DNA from: Candidatus Limimorpha caballi
GTDB taxonomy: Bacteria > Bacteroidota > Bacteroidia > Bacteroidales > F082
DNA length: 53,399 nucleotides
Direction of reading: 5' to 3'
Assembly (NCBI GenBank): GCA_018064605.1
Contig: JAGHUX010000012.1
Location: 1-53,399, forward strand
Position 1 is the stretch's first letter. Each line of letters starts with the position of its first letter. Made by a program: the position numbers and the translations under genes. Of this stretch, positions 1-7,812 are shown piece by piece. Below the pieces are notes generated by a model. It did not search any database. It was given only the letters and a program-made list of their open reading frames with translations, and was not told the DNA's origin.

Positions 1-91
1 CAATATGGAAACGTTTGTAATTGTCTTGAGCTTTTAGACTATAAGTTAATAGCACAAGAGAAATAAACAATACGACAATATACTTTTTCAT
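1..91 (-). CDS. Secreted protein, N-terminal part only
   Basis: The first 30 codons of a minus-strand gene that runs off the left edge. They read MKKYIVVLFISLVLLTYSLK and then AQDNYKRFHI. This is a classic Sec signal peptide: Lys-Lys, a hydrophobic core, and a likely cleavage after the Lys-Ala-Gln region. The protein is therefore exported to the periplasm or beyond. The visible mature part is too short to identify. A weak -7-like box (TAACTTCG on the minus strand, near 170-177) lies upstream. Confidence 0.6.
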   Translation of the reverse strand, partial: MKKYIVVLFISLVLLTYSLKAQDNYKRFHI

Positions 92-382
92 TGTTTGATA
101 AGTTTTTTCAAATCCTGAATTCAAGTAATAAACGCAACTTTTTGATTGATATTTTCGATTGACGGTGCGAAGTTACGCAAAAAATATTCAATCGGAGTCG
201 AAAATTTCAGCCTTTTTCTCGATACGTTGTTTAATTTATTCTGTATCAATAGAATATCTTTGTCGTTGAGGTTCCAACGTGCGTGAAACAATTGGGAGTT
301 TTTATATATGTTTGTGATTTGGGGGATTTTTCCACTGGTTTTGAAATGTCGAAGGTATGACTATAATTTCAAATGTCAGGAA
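92..382. other. AT-rich intergenic region
   Basis: No convincing gene lies here. It separates the signal-peptide gene at the left edge from the PGK/RHS scar. The only signal noticed is the minus-strand TAACTTCG box near 170-177, which could be the -7 element of the leftmost gene with a leader of roughly 70 nt. Confidence 0.4.
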
Positions 383-425
383 AATTAAAAAAGATGCACC
401 AAAACCACAAGTCTCGGTGCATCTT
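383..425 (-). terminator. Rho-independent terminator downstream of the pgk fragment
   Basis: Positions 391-400 (AAGATGCACC) pair perfectly with 416-425 (GGTGCATCTT) around a 15-nt loop. On the minus strand the stem is followed by a U-rich run (CTTTTTTAATTTT). It sits about 120 bases past the stop of the phosphoglycerate kinase fragment and is probably the native terminator of pgk. Confidence 0.8.
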
Positions 426-485
426 AATAATTGGAATAACTTGATTCACATTTCCACTGAAACTTTCAGTGTCTTACAAATCATT

Positions 486-547
486 TATCCCTTTCCTCTC
501 TTAACTCTCCTCTCTACTCTCTTAACTCTACTCTCTCCTCTCTTAAC
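486..547. repeat. Imperfect pyrimidine stutter repeat (CTCTCTTAACT-like)
   Basis: About 60 bases of degenerate repeats built from CTCTCTTAACT and CTCTACTCTC. On the minus strand it is purine-rich and directly follows the stop codon of the pgk fragment. Similar stutters follow or precede other genes in this window (29210-29241, 36432-36475, 50640-50762). Confidence 0.7.
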
Positions 548-691
548 TTATTTCTTTATCGCCGCGATGCCTGGCAGTTCCTTGCCTTCGATGGCTTCGA
601 GCAACGCGCCGCCGCCCGTTGAGACGTACGACACCTTGTCGGCGAGGCCGAACTTGTTGATGCACGCAACCGAGTCGCCGCCGCAATCAAA
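548..691 (-). pseudogene. pgk: 3' end of phosphoglycerate kinase (fragment)
   Basis: The minus-strand frame ending at the TAA at 548-550 encodes a stretch starting [18 protein letters not shown], continuing through [15 protein letters not shown], and ending PGIAAIKK. This is the conserved C-terminal nucleotide-binding tail of phosphoglycerate kinase, including the GGDS and STGGGA motifs. Only about 45 of roughly 400 residues are present. Upstream of Gly-Gly-Asp the sequence switches, in another frame, to an RHS-repeat protein. No start codon or other part of pgk is visible. It is either a recombination remnant or an assembly join; an intact pgk presumably lies elsewhere. Confidence 0.85.
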
Positions 692-819
692 AGTTCGGTG
701 AACACCTCCCCGCTCGGGTCAACGTACTTCAGCGGGTTGTAGAAGCAGTAAGCGTAGCGGTTGAACCCCTGCTGCGAGGTGGGGTCCTGGATGTAGTTGT
801 ATGCAAACTTCCTCTCCAT
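686..819 (-). pseudogene. RHS-repeat core domain fragment
   Basis: A minus-strand frame contains YIQDPTSQQGFNRYAYCFYN followed by [10 protein letters not shown]. This is the signature end of the RHS/YD-repeat core (typically ..DPxxxQxFNRYxYxxNNPxxxxDPSGE). Only about 35 RHS residues are present. The normal upstream YD repeats are missing and the frame runs into pgk sequence in a different phase near 686-691. Such core fragments are often left near RHS or polymorphic toxin loci. The first Met at 819 is unlikely to be a real start. Confidence 0.8.
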
Positions 820-1190
820 GTTGTTGATGCTATCTTTACGAGCCGCTAAATTACGGATTATTTGAACACAAGTTACACGAGTTCAGTGAAGCCAGCCCTT
901 TGTGTTATTTTTGTTGTGGTAAAAAAATAATAATGGGCAAAAGTACACATTTTTTCGGACTACCGCTCTATGGCCAGGTGATAAATTGCTTGACAAGTCA
1001 AGAATCTTTTAAATCATGTATTACGTCAACTTCCACAGCCTCTTCAACTTCACACGTTTTCAGTTTTTATCGGACAGCAATATCTCAAAACCTCGTCCAG
1101 ATGCGCTGCGGTGCGTCTCTACAGCCAGACAACGCCGACCTGACAACAAATTATTTTTTCAAAAAAACATCTGATTCAAAATATTATGTG
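820..1190. other. Intergenic region with a short palindrome
   Basis: No supported gene. A 111-codon open frame starting at 900 shows no recognisable protein features and overlaps the promoter of the next gene, so it is not called. A perfect 14-base palindrome, CTTGACAAGTCAAG, lies at 989-1002 and could bind a dimeric regulator; nothing else supports that. Confidence 0.35.
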
Positions 1191-1198
1191 TATTTTTG
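1191..1198 (+). promoter_or_regulatory. Bacteroidota -7 element for the DUF4143-type ATPase
   Basis: TATTTTTG followed by CAG matches the TAnnTTTG consensus. It lies 39 bases before the ATG at 1238 and overlaps an in-frame alternative start at 1196, which argues that translation begins at 1238. Confidence 0.6.
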
Positions 1199-1237
1199 CA
1201 GCGATTTCAAAAGTGTAAAAATATTAAAGTTTTGAAA

Positions 1238-2434
1238 ATGAAACTGATTGAAAGAAACATTTATCTCGACAGAATAAAGTCAAAAAAAGGCTCTCCGGAC
1301 ATAAAAATAATAACAGGAATAAGACGTGCCGGGAAGTCAAAACTGCTGCTGTCATATATGGATTACTTGAGTAAGATTGATGACAAAGCCAACATCATTT
1401 TCATTGATTTCCGTCTGCTAAATACAGAGCCACTAAAAGAATACCACGCATTGAATAATTATATTGAAGAGCATTACATTTGTGGCAAGAACAATTACAT
1501 CTGCATTGACGAAATTCAGATGTGCGAACATTTTGAATTGGCAATCAATAGTTTACATGCAACTGAAAAATATGACATTTATCTGACAGGCAGCAACGCC
1601 TTCATGCTTTCAAGCGACTTGGCGACTTTGTTCACAGGTCGTTATATTGAGATTCAGGTGTTTCCATTCAGTTTTAATGAATACAGAAAATATTTTGGTG
1701 AGGATGACAATATCCAAAGACAATTTGATAACTATGTGATTGAAGGAGGTCTTGCCGGCAGTTATCTTTATGAAAAAACAGAAGACAAGACAACATATAT
1801 CCGTGACGTTTACAACACTATTCTTCAAAGGGACTTGGTAGAGAAATATAATCTTCCCGACAACAGAGTCCTGACAAGACTTGTCGAATATATGATGGAC
1901 AATGTAAGCAACATTTCTTCTCCAAACAGCATTTCTGAAAATCTAACAAAAAACGGGATAAGCACCAACCACGTTACAATATCGACGTATCTTGAACACC
2001 TGGCAAAGTCGTTTGTGCTTTACAAGATTGACCGATATGACATTCGCGGAAAGAAATATCTGCAATCTCTCAACAAATTTTATCTCGCCGATACAGGCAT
2101 ACGTTTTGCTGTTTTAGGACACCGAAACATGGATTGGGGCCGAATGTATGAGAACATTGTATGTCTTGAATTTCTGAGGCGTGGTTACGAGATTTACGTT
2201 GGCAAATTATACCAGAAAGAAATCGATTTTGTTGCCATTAAAGGCTCGGAAAAATTATATGTTCAAGTAAGCGACGACATCAGCAACGATGAGACTTTCA
2301 TGCGTGAATACTCACCTCTACTTCAAATCAGGGATGCATATCCAAAGATGATAATTGCACGGACACGCAATCCTCGCTATGATTATCAAGGAATTGAAAT
2401 AGTTGACTTGGCAGAATGGCTTGTTGATATATAA
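1238..2434 (+). CDS. AAA-type ATP-binding protein, DUF4143 family
   Basis: A 398-residue protein with a P-loop near its N-terminus (GIRRAGKS, about residues 27-34) and a Walker B/sensor segment (CIDEIQ). Its C-terminus has the layout of DUF4143, a PD-(D/E)XK-like fold ending in the EIDFVA segment. These proteins are widespread in gut Bacteroidota and their cellular role is unknown; defence or mobile-element links have been suggested but not shown here. Start at 1238 because the longer frame begins inside the -7 box. The gene stands alone, between the RHS/PGK scar and a convergent cargo gene. A second member of the family is at 31399-32616 with the same domain plan and the same kind of promoter. 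Confidence 0.85.
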   Translation: MKLIERNIYLDRIKSKKGSPDIKIITGIRRAGKSKLLLSYMDYLSKIDDKANIIFIDFRLLNTEPLKEYHALNNYIEEHYICGKNNYICIDEIQMCEHFELAINSLHATEKYDIYLTGSNAFMLSSDLATLFTGRYIEIQVFPFSFNEYRKYFGEDDNIQRQFDNYVIEGGLAGSYLYEKTEDKTTYIRDVYNTILQRDLVEKYNLPDNRVLTRLVEYMMDNVSNISSPNSISENLTKNGISTNHVTISTYLEHLAKSFVLYKIDRYDIRGKKYLQSLNKFYLADTGIRFAVLGHRNMDWGRMYENIVCLEFLRRGYEIYVGKLYQKEIDFVAIKGSEKLYVQVSDDISNDETFMREYSPLLQIRDAYPKMIIARTRNPRYDYQGIEIVDLAEWLVDI

Positions 2435-2555
2435 AAACAAAATCTTAATTTAATGAAAACGCCCGTCTCAAAAAAACGAATGTCATTTCCTGAGTCAGGT
2501 TGACTGTTTTATGTCTTTACTCCTTGTTTGAGTTGACTCGGTTAAACGTTATGTT

Positions 2556-4064
2556 TCACTCTTTCACGAACTTCCCTTTCAGAAGCTCCTTTTCACTGTT
2601 GAATACCGAATAGACGTACGTTCCCGCTTCGAGCGACGAGGCGTCGATGGTGAGAAGGTTCCCGTTGCCGCGTATGATGCGGCTCATACGGACCATGCCC
2701 TGCATGTCGGTGATGCTCACACGGTTCTCTGTGTTTTCGGGAATGCCGGAGATGTCGATGTTAAGCTCCCCGCGCGTCGGGTTCGGGAACGCAACCGCCT
2801 GAAGTTTATCATGCGGAATCTCCTTCACGCCGCACGGGATGGGATTGAAGTCCTCGCGCGAGAACTTGATGATAACTGCATTTTCAAAACCAGGATACGG
2901 GTCGCGAAAAGTTATCAGCATACAACCGCCGTCATTCGTTGGCAACACTTTGTGTGCAGAACAATTAAGATATGATGATGCCAATGTTATTGTTCCAAGC
3001 ACTTCCATGTCTGTATTAAACAAGCATACCCCGCCGCTGATGTTAAAACCTTTAAATGCTTCGTATTTGTAGAATCCTCCATATATGGTGGTGTCATTAA
3101 CCATAGCTACAGTAGTAGCATTGATACTGGTGTCAGCAATATGGTGTATGTTTTTATAACTATTTACAGTTCCGTCAAGGTTTAAATCAGCAAGCATCAA
3201 CTCCCAATGTTCGCCGAGAGTATGACCGTATGCCAGCATCCTGTCATCAGACATCCACGTATCAGTATATATTCTATCAAACAGAGAACTTCCGTTGTTG
3301 TATTTCGGATAAAATTCCCTTTTGAAATTAAACTCATTGTCGTAGAATATCACTGATGCTATTCCGCCGCTTCCATTTCCCAAAACGATGTATCCGTCCT
3401 CACAAGGATTCTTCATTATTTGAAAACATTCAAAACTTTCCATGTAATATTCGGGATCGGACGACTGAACTGGCTTAACATAGCGGCAAGAAAGAGAGTC
3501 GCCGAGTTCATCAAAACGATAGAAAAACGGACGTCTGATTGTCTGTTCAATGCCATTACTATGGATTTTTATATACTTGTAGTTGCCACACATCACAGTT
3601 GTACCGTCGTCATCAAGAAGCAATTCACCTATGCTGATAGATTCCGCAACGGAATCCGATTCATAAAACCTTGACGAAGTCATTGTGAAATCAGGGTCAA
3701 ATACAATTATTCCAAATTTTAAAATATTTTGGCTTTTATTGTCAATCACCGAAGCAGCAACCATATAGTTGTTGTTTTCCAGTTGAATTATCTCCCCAAA
3801 AACCAATTTTTGGTCTGCAAAATTGAATTGACTGTTATCATACACATGTATTGTATAATCTCCATCATTTGAACTCTGCATCAACATGGGACAATATGAT
3901 GTATCGCTAACACCACATTGTCCAACCGCTATGATATCCCCATTATTGGAGACAATACCACTCCAAGTAACAGAATACGTGTACTCATCCAAGTCTATCA
4001 CCCACTGCTGGGTGTTCCCGAGAATAGGGCATAAAAGCATTAATAATATGATCAGTTTTTTCAT
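2556..4064 (-). CDS. Secreted protein with type IX secretion C-terminal sorting domain
   Basis: 502 residues. The N-terminus is a Sec signal peptide (MKKLIILLMLLCPILGNTQQ). The middle 400 residues are rich in Tyr, Asp and Asn with beta-strand character and resemble propeller-like 'delta-60 repeat' proteins, but I cannot assign a function. The last 75 residues are a type A sorting domain: PNPTRGELNI, then VSITDMQG, then a terminal segment with GTYVYSVF and KGKFVKE. Such domains target proteins through the type IX translocon encoded at 17.1-23 kb, with removal of the domain and surface anchoring or release. Monocistronic, convergent with the ATPase gene. No clear -7 box lies directly upstream; the nearest good one is at 4350-4357. 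Confidence 0.85.
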   Translation of the reverse strand: MKKLIILLMLLCPILGNTQQWVIDLDEYTYSVTWSGIVSNNGDIIAVGQCGVSDTSYCPMLMQSSNDGDYTIHVYDNSQFNFADQKLVFGEIIQLENNNYMVAASVIDNKSQNILKFGIIVFDPDFTMTSSRFYESDSVAESISIGELLLDDDGTTVMCGNYKYIKIHSNGIEQTIRRPFFYRFDELGDSLSCRYVKPVQSSDPEYYMESFECFQIMKNPCEDGYIVLGNGSGGIASVIFYDNEFNFKREFYPKYNNGSSLFDRIYTDTWMSDDRMLAYGHTLGEHWELMLADLNLDGTVNSYKNIHHIADTSINATTVAMVNDTTIYGGFYKYEAFKGFNISGGVCLFNTDMEVLGTITLASSYLNCSAHKVLPTNDGGCMLITFRDPYPGFENAVIIKFSREDFNPIPCGVKEIPHDKLQAVAFPNPTRGELNIDISGIPENTENRVSITDMQGMVRMSRIIRGNGNLLTIDASSLEAGTYVYSVFNSEKELLKGKFVKE

Positions 4065-4275
4065 ATATTGTAAGTTTTATATAAATTTTCAAGGAAAGCA
4101 CCATCTCGGCGGGAACAGGCAACATCCACTTTCGCTATGATAATCAGTGGTTTATATGACAAATCAGTGGTCGTCATGGCATTTCAATTTTGAAAGGTCG
4201 AAATTAAAAAGAGATTTTTGAAATGTCAATGGATTTTCTGAAAAAATTTGGCGTATGGGTCAAATGAAACAAAAA
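4065..4275. other. Intergenic region upstream of the cargo gene
   Basis: Nothing coding is seen. The ten-base sequence AATCAGTGGT occurs twice within about 30 bases (near 4142 and 4160), another small stutter. If the candidate small RNA terminator at 4276-4300 reads through, this stretch would be the 5' leader of the cargo gene. Confidence 0.3.
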
Positions 4276-4346
4276 CCCCACCTTTACACGAAAGGCGGGG
4301 AAAAACAATATAAAGATTATGAAAAAAATTTTCTTTTTCAATTCCG
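4276..4346 (-). ncRNA. Candidate small RNA ending in an intrinsic terminator
   Basis: On the minus strand a well-formed promoter (4350-4381) is followed by only about 70 bases before a strong hairpin. Positions 4276-4285 (CCCCACCTTT) pair with 4291-4300 (AAAGGCGGGG), with one A-C mismatch and a 5-nt loop, and five U residues follow on the minus strand. No open frame with a usable start lies between. The product would be a short RNA of about 75-80 nt. Alternatively the hairpin is an attenuator in a long leader for the cargo gene starting at 4064. Confidence 0.45.
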
Positions 4347-4349
4347 CTG

Positions 4350-4381
4350 CAAAAATAGCATTTTATTTGATACGATGACAA
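4350..4381 (-). promoter_or_regulatory. Promoter of the candidate small RNA
   Basis: On the minus strand TTG (4381-4379), 21 bases, then TATTTTTG (4357-4350) followed by CAG. This fits the Bacteroidota -33/-7 pattern with normal spacing. Confidence 0.6.
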
Positions 4382-4457
4382 CTTTCATGAAAAAAATTAT
4401 CACCTTGCTTGCCTTTTTTGCAATGGAGAATTTTCATAAAAGACAATAAAGATTCAC

Positions 4458-4485
4458 TTCACCATGGAATTGCTTCCACGGTGAA
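4458..4485 (-). terminator. Terminator downstream of rpmF
   Basis: TTCACCATGG (4458-4467) pairs with CCACGGTGAA (4476-4485) with one mismatch and an 8-nt loop. On the minus strand a U-rich tail (CTTTATTGTCTTTT) follows. It lies about 30 bases past the rpmF stop. Confidence 0.65.
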
Positions 4486-4517
4486 TCAAATCTTTATCTC
4501 TTTTCCATGTCCACGAC

Positions 4518-4706
4518 TTATTTTTTTGCTCCTTCCATGACGAGTTTTCCTTTGTAGTAAAGGTCGCCGTCAACGTAGTAAGCTCTGTGATAGACGTGGA
4601 TTGTGCCTGTCACCGGGCATGTCGCCAATGTCGGGCATTCTGCTTTGTAGTGAGTTCTTCTCTTAGCGCCTCTTGTGTGAGACTGTCTTCGTTTAGGATG
4701 TGCCAT
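4518..4706 (-). CDS. rpmF: 50S ribosomal protein L32
   Basis: 62 residues, the usual size. It opens MAHPKRRQSHTRGAKRRTHY, the conserved basic N-terminus of L32. The zinc-ribbon region keeps only the first cysteines (ECPTLATCPVTG); the second CxxC pair is replaced by HRAYYVDG, followed by YYKGKLV. Many Bacteroidales have a four-cysteine L32, whereas this zinc-free version resembles the flavobacterial form. It follows the DUF177 gene by 19 bases, the standard pairing in bacteria. Confidence 0.97.
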   Translation of the reverse strand: MAHPKRRQSHTRGAKRRTHYKAECPTLATCPVTGTIHVYHRAYYVDGDLYYKGKLVMEGAKK

Positions 4707-4725
4707 TTTACACTATTTTTAGTTA

Positions 4726-5265
4726 TTAATTATCTAATTTATCTTTCAACTGTTTCATCATTTCACTCCAGACTGCATTGGCATCGCTCTCATTTTCAAC
4801 GTCTTGTGTCTTGTCTTCATGATAAAGCATATCCAAAACATCCTTGTTGCATTCGCTTTCATCTTGATGAACGCGGTGAATCGGCAGAGACAGGATTATG
4901 TATTCATAAATCAAGTCACTGACATCGAACTCGTTGTCGTTCTTTGTTATGAAGATGACGTCATCGTCCTCATTGCCGTTCGCGGCGCCGTATTTCAGGT
5001 AAATCTCCGCCGACCCCTCGATTGGCTGCTCGTAGTCATCGCCGCATCTGTCGCACTGAAGAACAACTTTCCCTTCAAAATTCAACGCCAAAACGAACAT
5101 AGTTTCCATTTTTTCGATGTCAAGACGAAGGTTCACGACACCGTTTTTCACTTCGGAATATTCTCTCTCTCCGAAGAATTTGTCGCTTATAACATATTGA
5201 TAATCAGTATGTCCAAACGGCAAGCCAATCAATGGGATTGTATATTCGTTATCTTCTTTTTTCAT
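4726..5265 (-). CDS. DUF177 (YceD-like) protein
   Basis: 179 residues from the ATG at 5265. It contains CDRCGDDYEQPIEG, the CxxC motif typical of DUF177, and an acidic C-terminal half. The family nearly always precedes rpmF; in plants and some bacteria members are linked to 23S rRNA accumulation, so a ribosome-assembly role is likely but unproven here. A longer frame starts at 5307, but its first codons overlap a -7 box at 5283-5290, so the start at 5265 (MKKEDNEYTIPLIG) is chosen. It lies downstream of the S41 protease gene in the same direction. Confidence 0.85.
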   Translation of the reverse strand: MKKEDNEYTIPLIGLPFGHTDYQYVISDKFFGEREYSEVKNGVVNLRLDIEKMETMFVLALNFEGKVVLQCDRCGDDYEQPIEGSAEIYLKYGAANGNEDDDVIFITKNDNEFDVSDLIYEYIILSLPIHRVHQDESECNKDVLDMLYHEDKTQDVENESDANAVWSEMMKQLKDKLDN

Positions 5266-5282
5266 TATACCAATTCGGGGTG

Positions 5283-5290
5283 CAAAGATA
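5283..5290 (-). promoter_or_regulatory. -7 element for the DUF177-rpmF pair
   Basis: TATCTTTG on the minus strand, followed by CAC, lies 17 bases before the ATG at 5265. It would give the ribosomal-protein pair a promoter separate from fabD and the S41 protease. Confidence 0.55.
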
Positions 5291-5323
5291 TGAATATTTT
5301 CATTCATCTTAACACAAAAAACA

Positions 5324-6907
5324 TTAATTTTTTAGTGCTTTTTGCAGAATCTCATCCATCGGTTCATATATCTGGTAGAACGCCTCGTCGCCGAAGATGT
5401 TCCGTGCGACGTAAGCCTTGAACAGCGGGCCCATCAGCTTCTTCGCCTTTGCCGTCTGCTCGTCGGTGCCGGTGATTTTCTTCTCCCCGGCTTCTTTCAT
5501 GATGTCGCCGAACATCTTGTCGGTGAACACGAACCTGTCGTTGAATGCTTTTGCACTGCCGTGATTGAGTATTTCATCACGATGCGCGTCGGAGAAGTCG
5601 AAGGCGTATTGGAACAAAATGCTTGCGTTCACGATTTTGTTGAAGAAATATTCCGTTGAGTCTTGGCGCAGTGCGACATAGACGTCGGGCATGATGCCTC
5701 CGCCGCCATAGACTATTCTGCCGCCCGGTGTCGTATATCTCAGTGAGTCAGCGAAATGTATGCTGTCGCTGCTGAACATCTCGCCAGTGGTGTATCTGTC
5801 GTAAGCCTCGAAGAGGTATTTCTCCCTGTCGCCGTCGTAAGGTTTCTGGATGCAGCGGCCTGTCGGGGTGTAGTAGCGTGCCACGGTGAGACGCAGTCCG
5901 GCTCCGTCGCCGAGGTCGAACTGTTCCTGCACGAGTCCCTTGCCGAAGGAGCGGCGTCCGACGATGGTGCCGCGGTCGTTGTCCTGCAACGCGCCGGCCA
6001 CTATCTCGCTCGCGCTCGCCGAGCCTTCGTCGATGAGTATCGTGACGGGCGTGTCCTCGAGCATGCCTTTTCTCCTCGCGAAGATGTATTGCCTGTCGCG
6101 GTGCTCGCCCTGTGTATAGACTATGAGGCTGCCTTTCGGGAGCATCTCGTCGGCGATGTCAACGGCCTCGCTGAGGTAGCCGCCGCTGTTGTCGCGCAGG
6201 TCGAAGATGAAATGCGTCATGCCTTTGGCTTTCAGTTCCTTGACGGCTTTCACAAATTCTTTGTGCGTCGTCGCGATGAACTTCGACAGCTTGAGGTAGC
6301 CTGTGGTGTCGTTGATCATGTAAGCCACCTCGACGCTGTATGTCGGGATGACATCGCGTGTGATGGTGAAGTCGAGGAGTCCGGCGACGCCTCGGCGGTA
6401 TATCTTCACTTCCGCCTTGGTGCCGCGAGGGCCTTTGAGCATCTTCATCGCCCTGGCGTTGGTGATGCCGTTGCCAGCGATGAGGCTGTCGCCGACATAT
6501 ACGATCCTGTCGCCGCCACGGATCCCGACCTTCTCCGACGGCCCGCCCTTTACCGTGCTGATGATGGTGATGGTGTCACGCTCGATGCGGAACGTCACGC
6601 CGATGCCTTCAAAGCTGCCCTGAAGCTCTTCCGTCACCTCTTCCAGGACTTCCGGCACGAAATATTCACTGTGCGGGTCCATCTTGTCGATGACGTTCTT
6701 CACGGCATCAATCTGAAGCTGATTTATGTTTACAGTGTCAACATATTCATTCTCAAGAAGATAGAAGACATCTTCTATTGTACTCAAATCTCCGTTGCCA
6801 TGAGCGGCGACTTTTCCGGTGTTGTTGTTTGCCACATCGAAGCCGATGACGACACCGAGGGCCATCGCCACGGCGATGATGACTGGTATCAGGTTTTTGT
6901 ATTTCAT
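5324..6907 (-). CDS. S41 family C-terminal processing peptidase (CtpA/Prc type)
   Basis: 527 residues. An N-terminal membrane anchor (residues 6-24) places the enzyme in the periplasm. A PDZ domain spans about 90-175 (GIGVTFRIERD, GGPSEKVGIRGGDRI). The S41 core follows, with DLRDNSGG near 236-243 and the catalytic dyad Ser298 (in GSASASEI) and Lys323 (in FGKG), 25 residues apart as in the family. These proteases cut proteins at their C-termini for envelope quality control or maturation. Length is typical. Its ATG overlaps the fabD stop by one base (TAATG), so the two are translationally coupled. Confidence 0.93.
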   Translation of the reverse strand: MKYKNLIPVIIAVAMALGVVIGFDVANNNTGKVAAHGNGDLSTIEDVFYLLENEYVDTVNINQLQIDAVKNVIDKMDPHSEYFVPEVLEEVTEELQGSFEGIGVTFRIERDTITIISTVKGGPSEKVGIRGGDRIVYVGDSLIAGNGITNARAMKMLKGPRGTKAEVKIYRRGVAGLLDFTITRDVIPTYSVEVAYMINDTTGYLKLSKFIATTHKEFVKAVKELKAKGMTHFIFDLRDNSGGYLSEAVDIADEMLPKGSLIVYTQGEHRDRQYIFARRKGMLEDTPVTILIDEGSASASEIVAGALQDNDRGTIVGRRSFGKGLVQEQFDLGDGAGLRLTVARYYTPTGRCIQKPYDGDREKYLFEAYDRYTTGEMFSSDSIHFADSLRYTTPGGRIVYGGGGIMPDVYVALRQDSTEYFFNKIVNASILFQYAFDFSDAHRDEILNHGSAKAFNDRFVFTDKMFGDIMKEAGEKKITGTDEQTAKAKKLMGPLFKAYVARNIFGDEAFYQIYEPMDEILQKALKN

Positions 6908-7785
6908 TATATTGCTGCGCTGCTGAGTTCCATTGTCTTGAACGTCCTCTTGAAAAGTCCCTGGAGCACTGTGCCCGGGCCCACCTCAACCACCTGGTTC
7001 ACGCCGGCGGCGACCATGTTCTCCATGGTCTGTGTCCAGCACACCGGTGATGTGAGCTGTTTGATGAGGTTGCTTTTTATTATCTCCGGGTCGTTGACGG
7101 CCTGGCCTGTCACGTTCTGATACACAGGGCAGATGCCGTCGGAGAACTTCGTTTTCTTGATGGCTTCGGCCAGTTCCTCGCGTGCCGGCTCCATGAGCGG
7201 GCTGTGGAAGGCGCCGCCGACATTGAGCGGGAGTGCGCGTTTCGCGCCGGCTTCCTTCATCTTCTCACAGGCGATGCGCACGCCCTCGACGGTGCCGGAG
7301 ATGACAACCTGCCCGGGACTGTTGAAGTTGGCCGGGACAACCACTTCGTCTATCGACTCGCATATCGACCTGATTTTATCATCTTCAAGGTTGATGATGG
7401 CCGCCATGGTACCCGGGTTGGCGTCGCAGGCTTTCTGCATCGCCATGGCGCGTTGCGACACGAGACGGAGGCCGTCTTCAAAAGTAAGGACGCGGTTCGC
7501 CACGAGCGCGGAGAACTCCCCGAGCGAATGGCCGGCCACCATGTCGGGACGGAAGTCGTCGAGCATCATCGCCAAGATGACCGAATGCAGGAATATCGCC
7601 GGCTGCGTCACTCTCGTCTGACGCAGATCCTCATCAGAGCCTTCAAACATCACATCGGTAATCTTGAACTTCAAGATGTCATTAGCCTTGGAAAACAAAT
7701 CCTTGGCCTTCGGAAACCTGTCGTACAAGTCCTTGCCCATGCCCACAAACTGTGCGCCCTGTCCGGGAAAAACGTATGCTTTCAT
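6907..7785 (-). CDS. fabD: Malonyl-CoA:ACP transacylase
   Basis: 292 residues, full length. It transfers malonyl groups from CoA to acyl carrier protein at the start of type II fatty acid synthesis in the cytoplasm. The nucleophile elbow GHSLGE carries Ser87, and the catalytic His is His194 in GGAFHSPLMEP. The N-terminus has the family signature FPGQGAQFVGMG. First gene of the fabD-S41 pair, with a one-base overlap to the next gene. Pairing with an envelope protease is unusual for fabD, which more often sits with other fab genes. A 27-base gap separates it from the Bax-inhibitor gene upstream. Confidence 0.97.
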   Translation of the reverse strand: MKAYVFPGQGAQFVGMGKDLYDRFPKAKDLFSKANDILKFKITDVMFEGSDEDLRQTRVTQPAIFLHSVILAMMLDDFRPDMVAGHSLGEFSALVANRVLTFEDGLRLVSQRAMAMQKACDANPGTMAAIINLEDDKIRSICESIDEVVVPANFNSPGQVVISGTVEGVRIACEKMKEAGAKRALPLNVGGAFHSPLMEPAREELAEAIKKTKFSDGICPVYQNVTGQAVNDPEIIKSNLIKQLTSPVCWTQTMENMVAAGVNQVVEVGPGTVLQGLFKRTFKTMELSSAAI

Positions 7786-7812
7786 TGATATATGCCAATT
7801 AAGGTGTGAAAC

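Noticed and set aside
900..1235. 111-codon open frame before the first ATPase gene
   Set aside because: Biased composition, no domain or signal peptide, and its end overlaps the promoter and start of the ATPase gene.
2493..2545. Hairpin between the first ATPase gene and the cargo gene
   Set aside because: Only about six pairs (GAGTCA/TGACTC) with a loop of nearly 40 bases and no U tract; too weak to call a terminator.
5756..7120. Long plus-strand open frame (454 codons)
   Set aside because: It is antisense to the S41 protease and fabD, which have full motifs. The frame is rich in Val, Arg, His, Ala and Asp as expected of a shadow.
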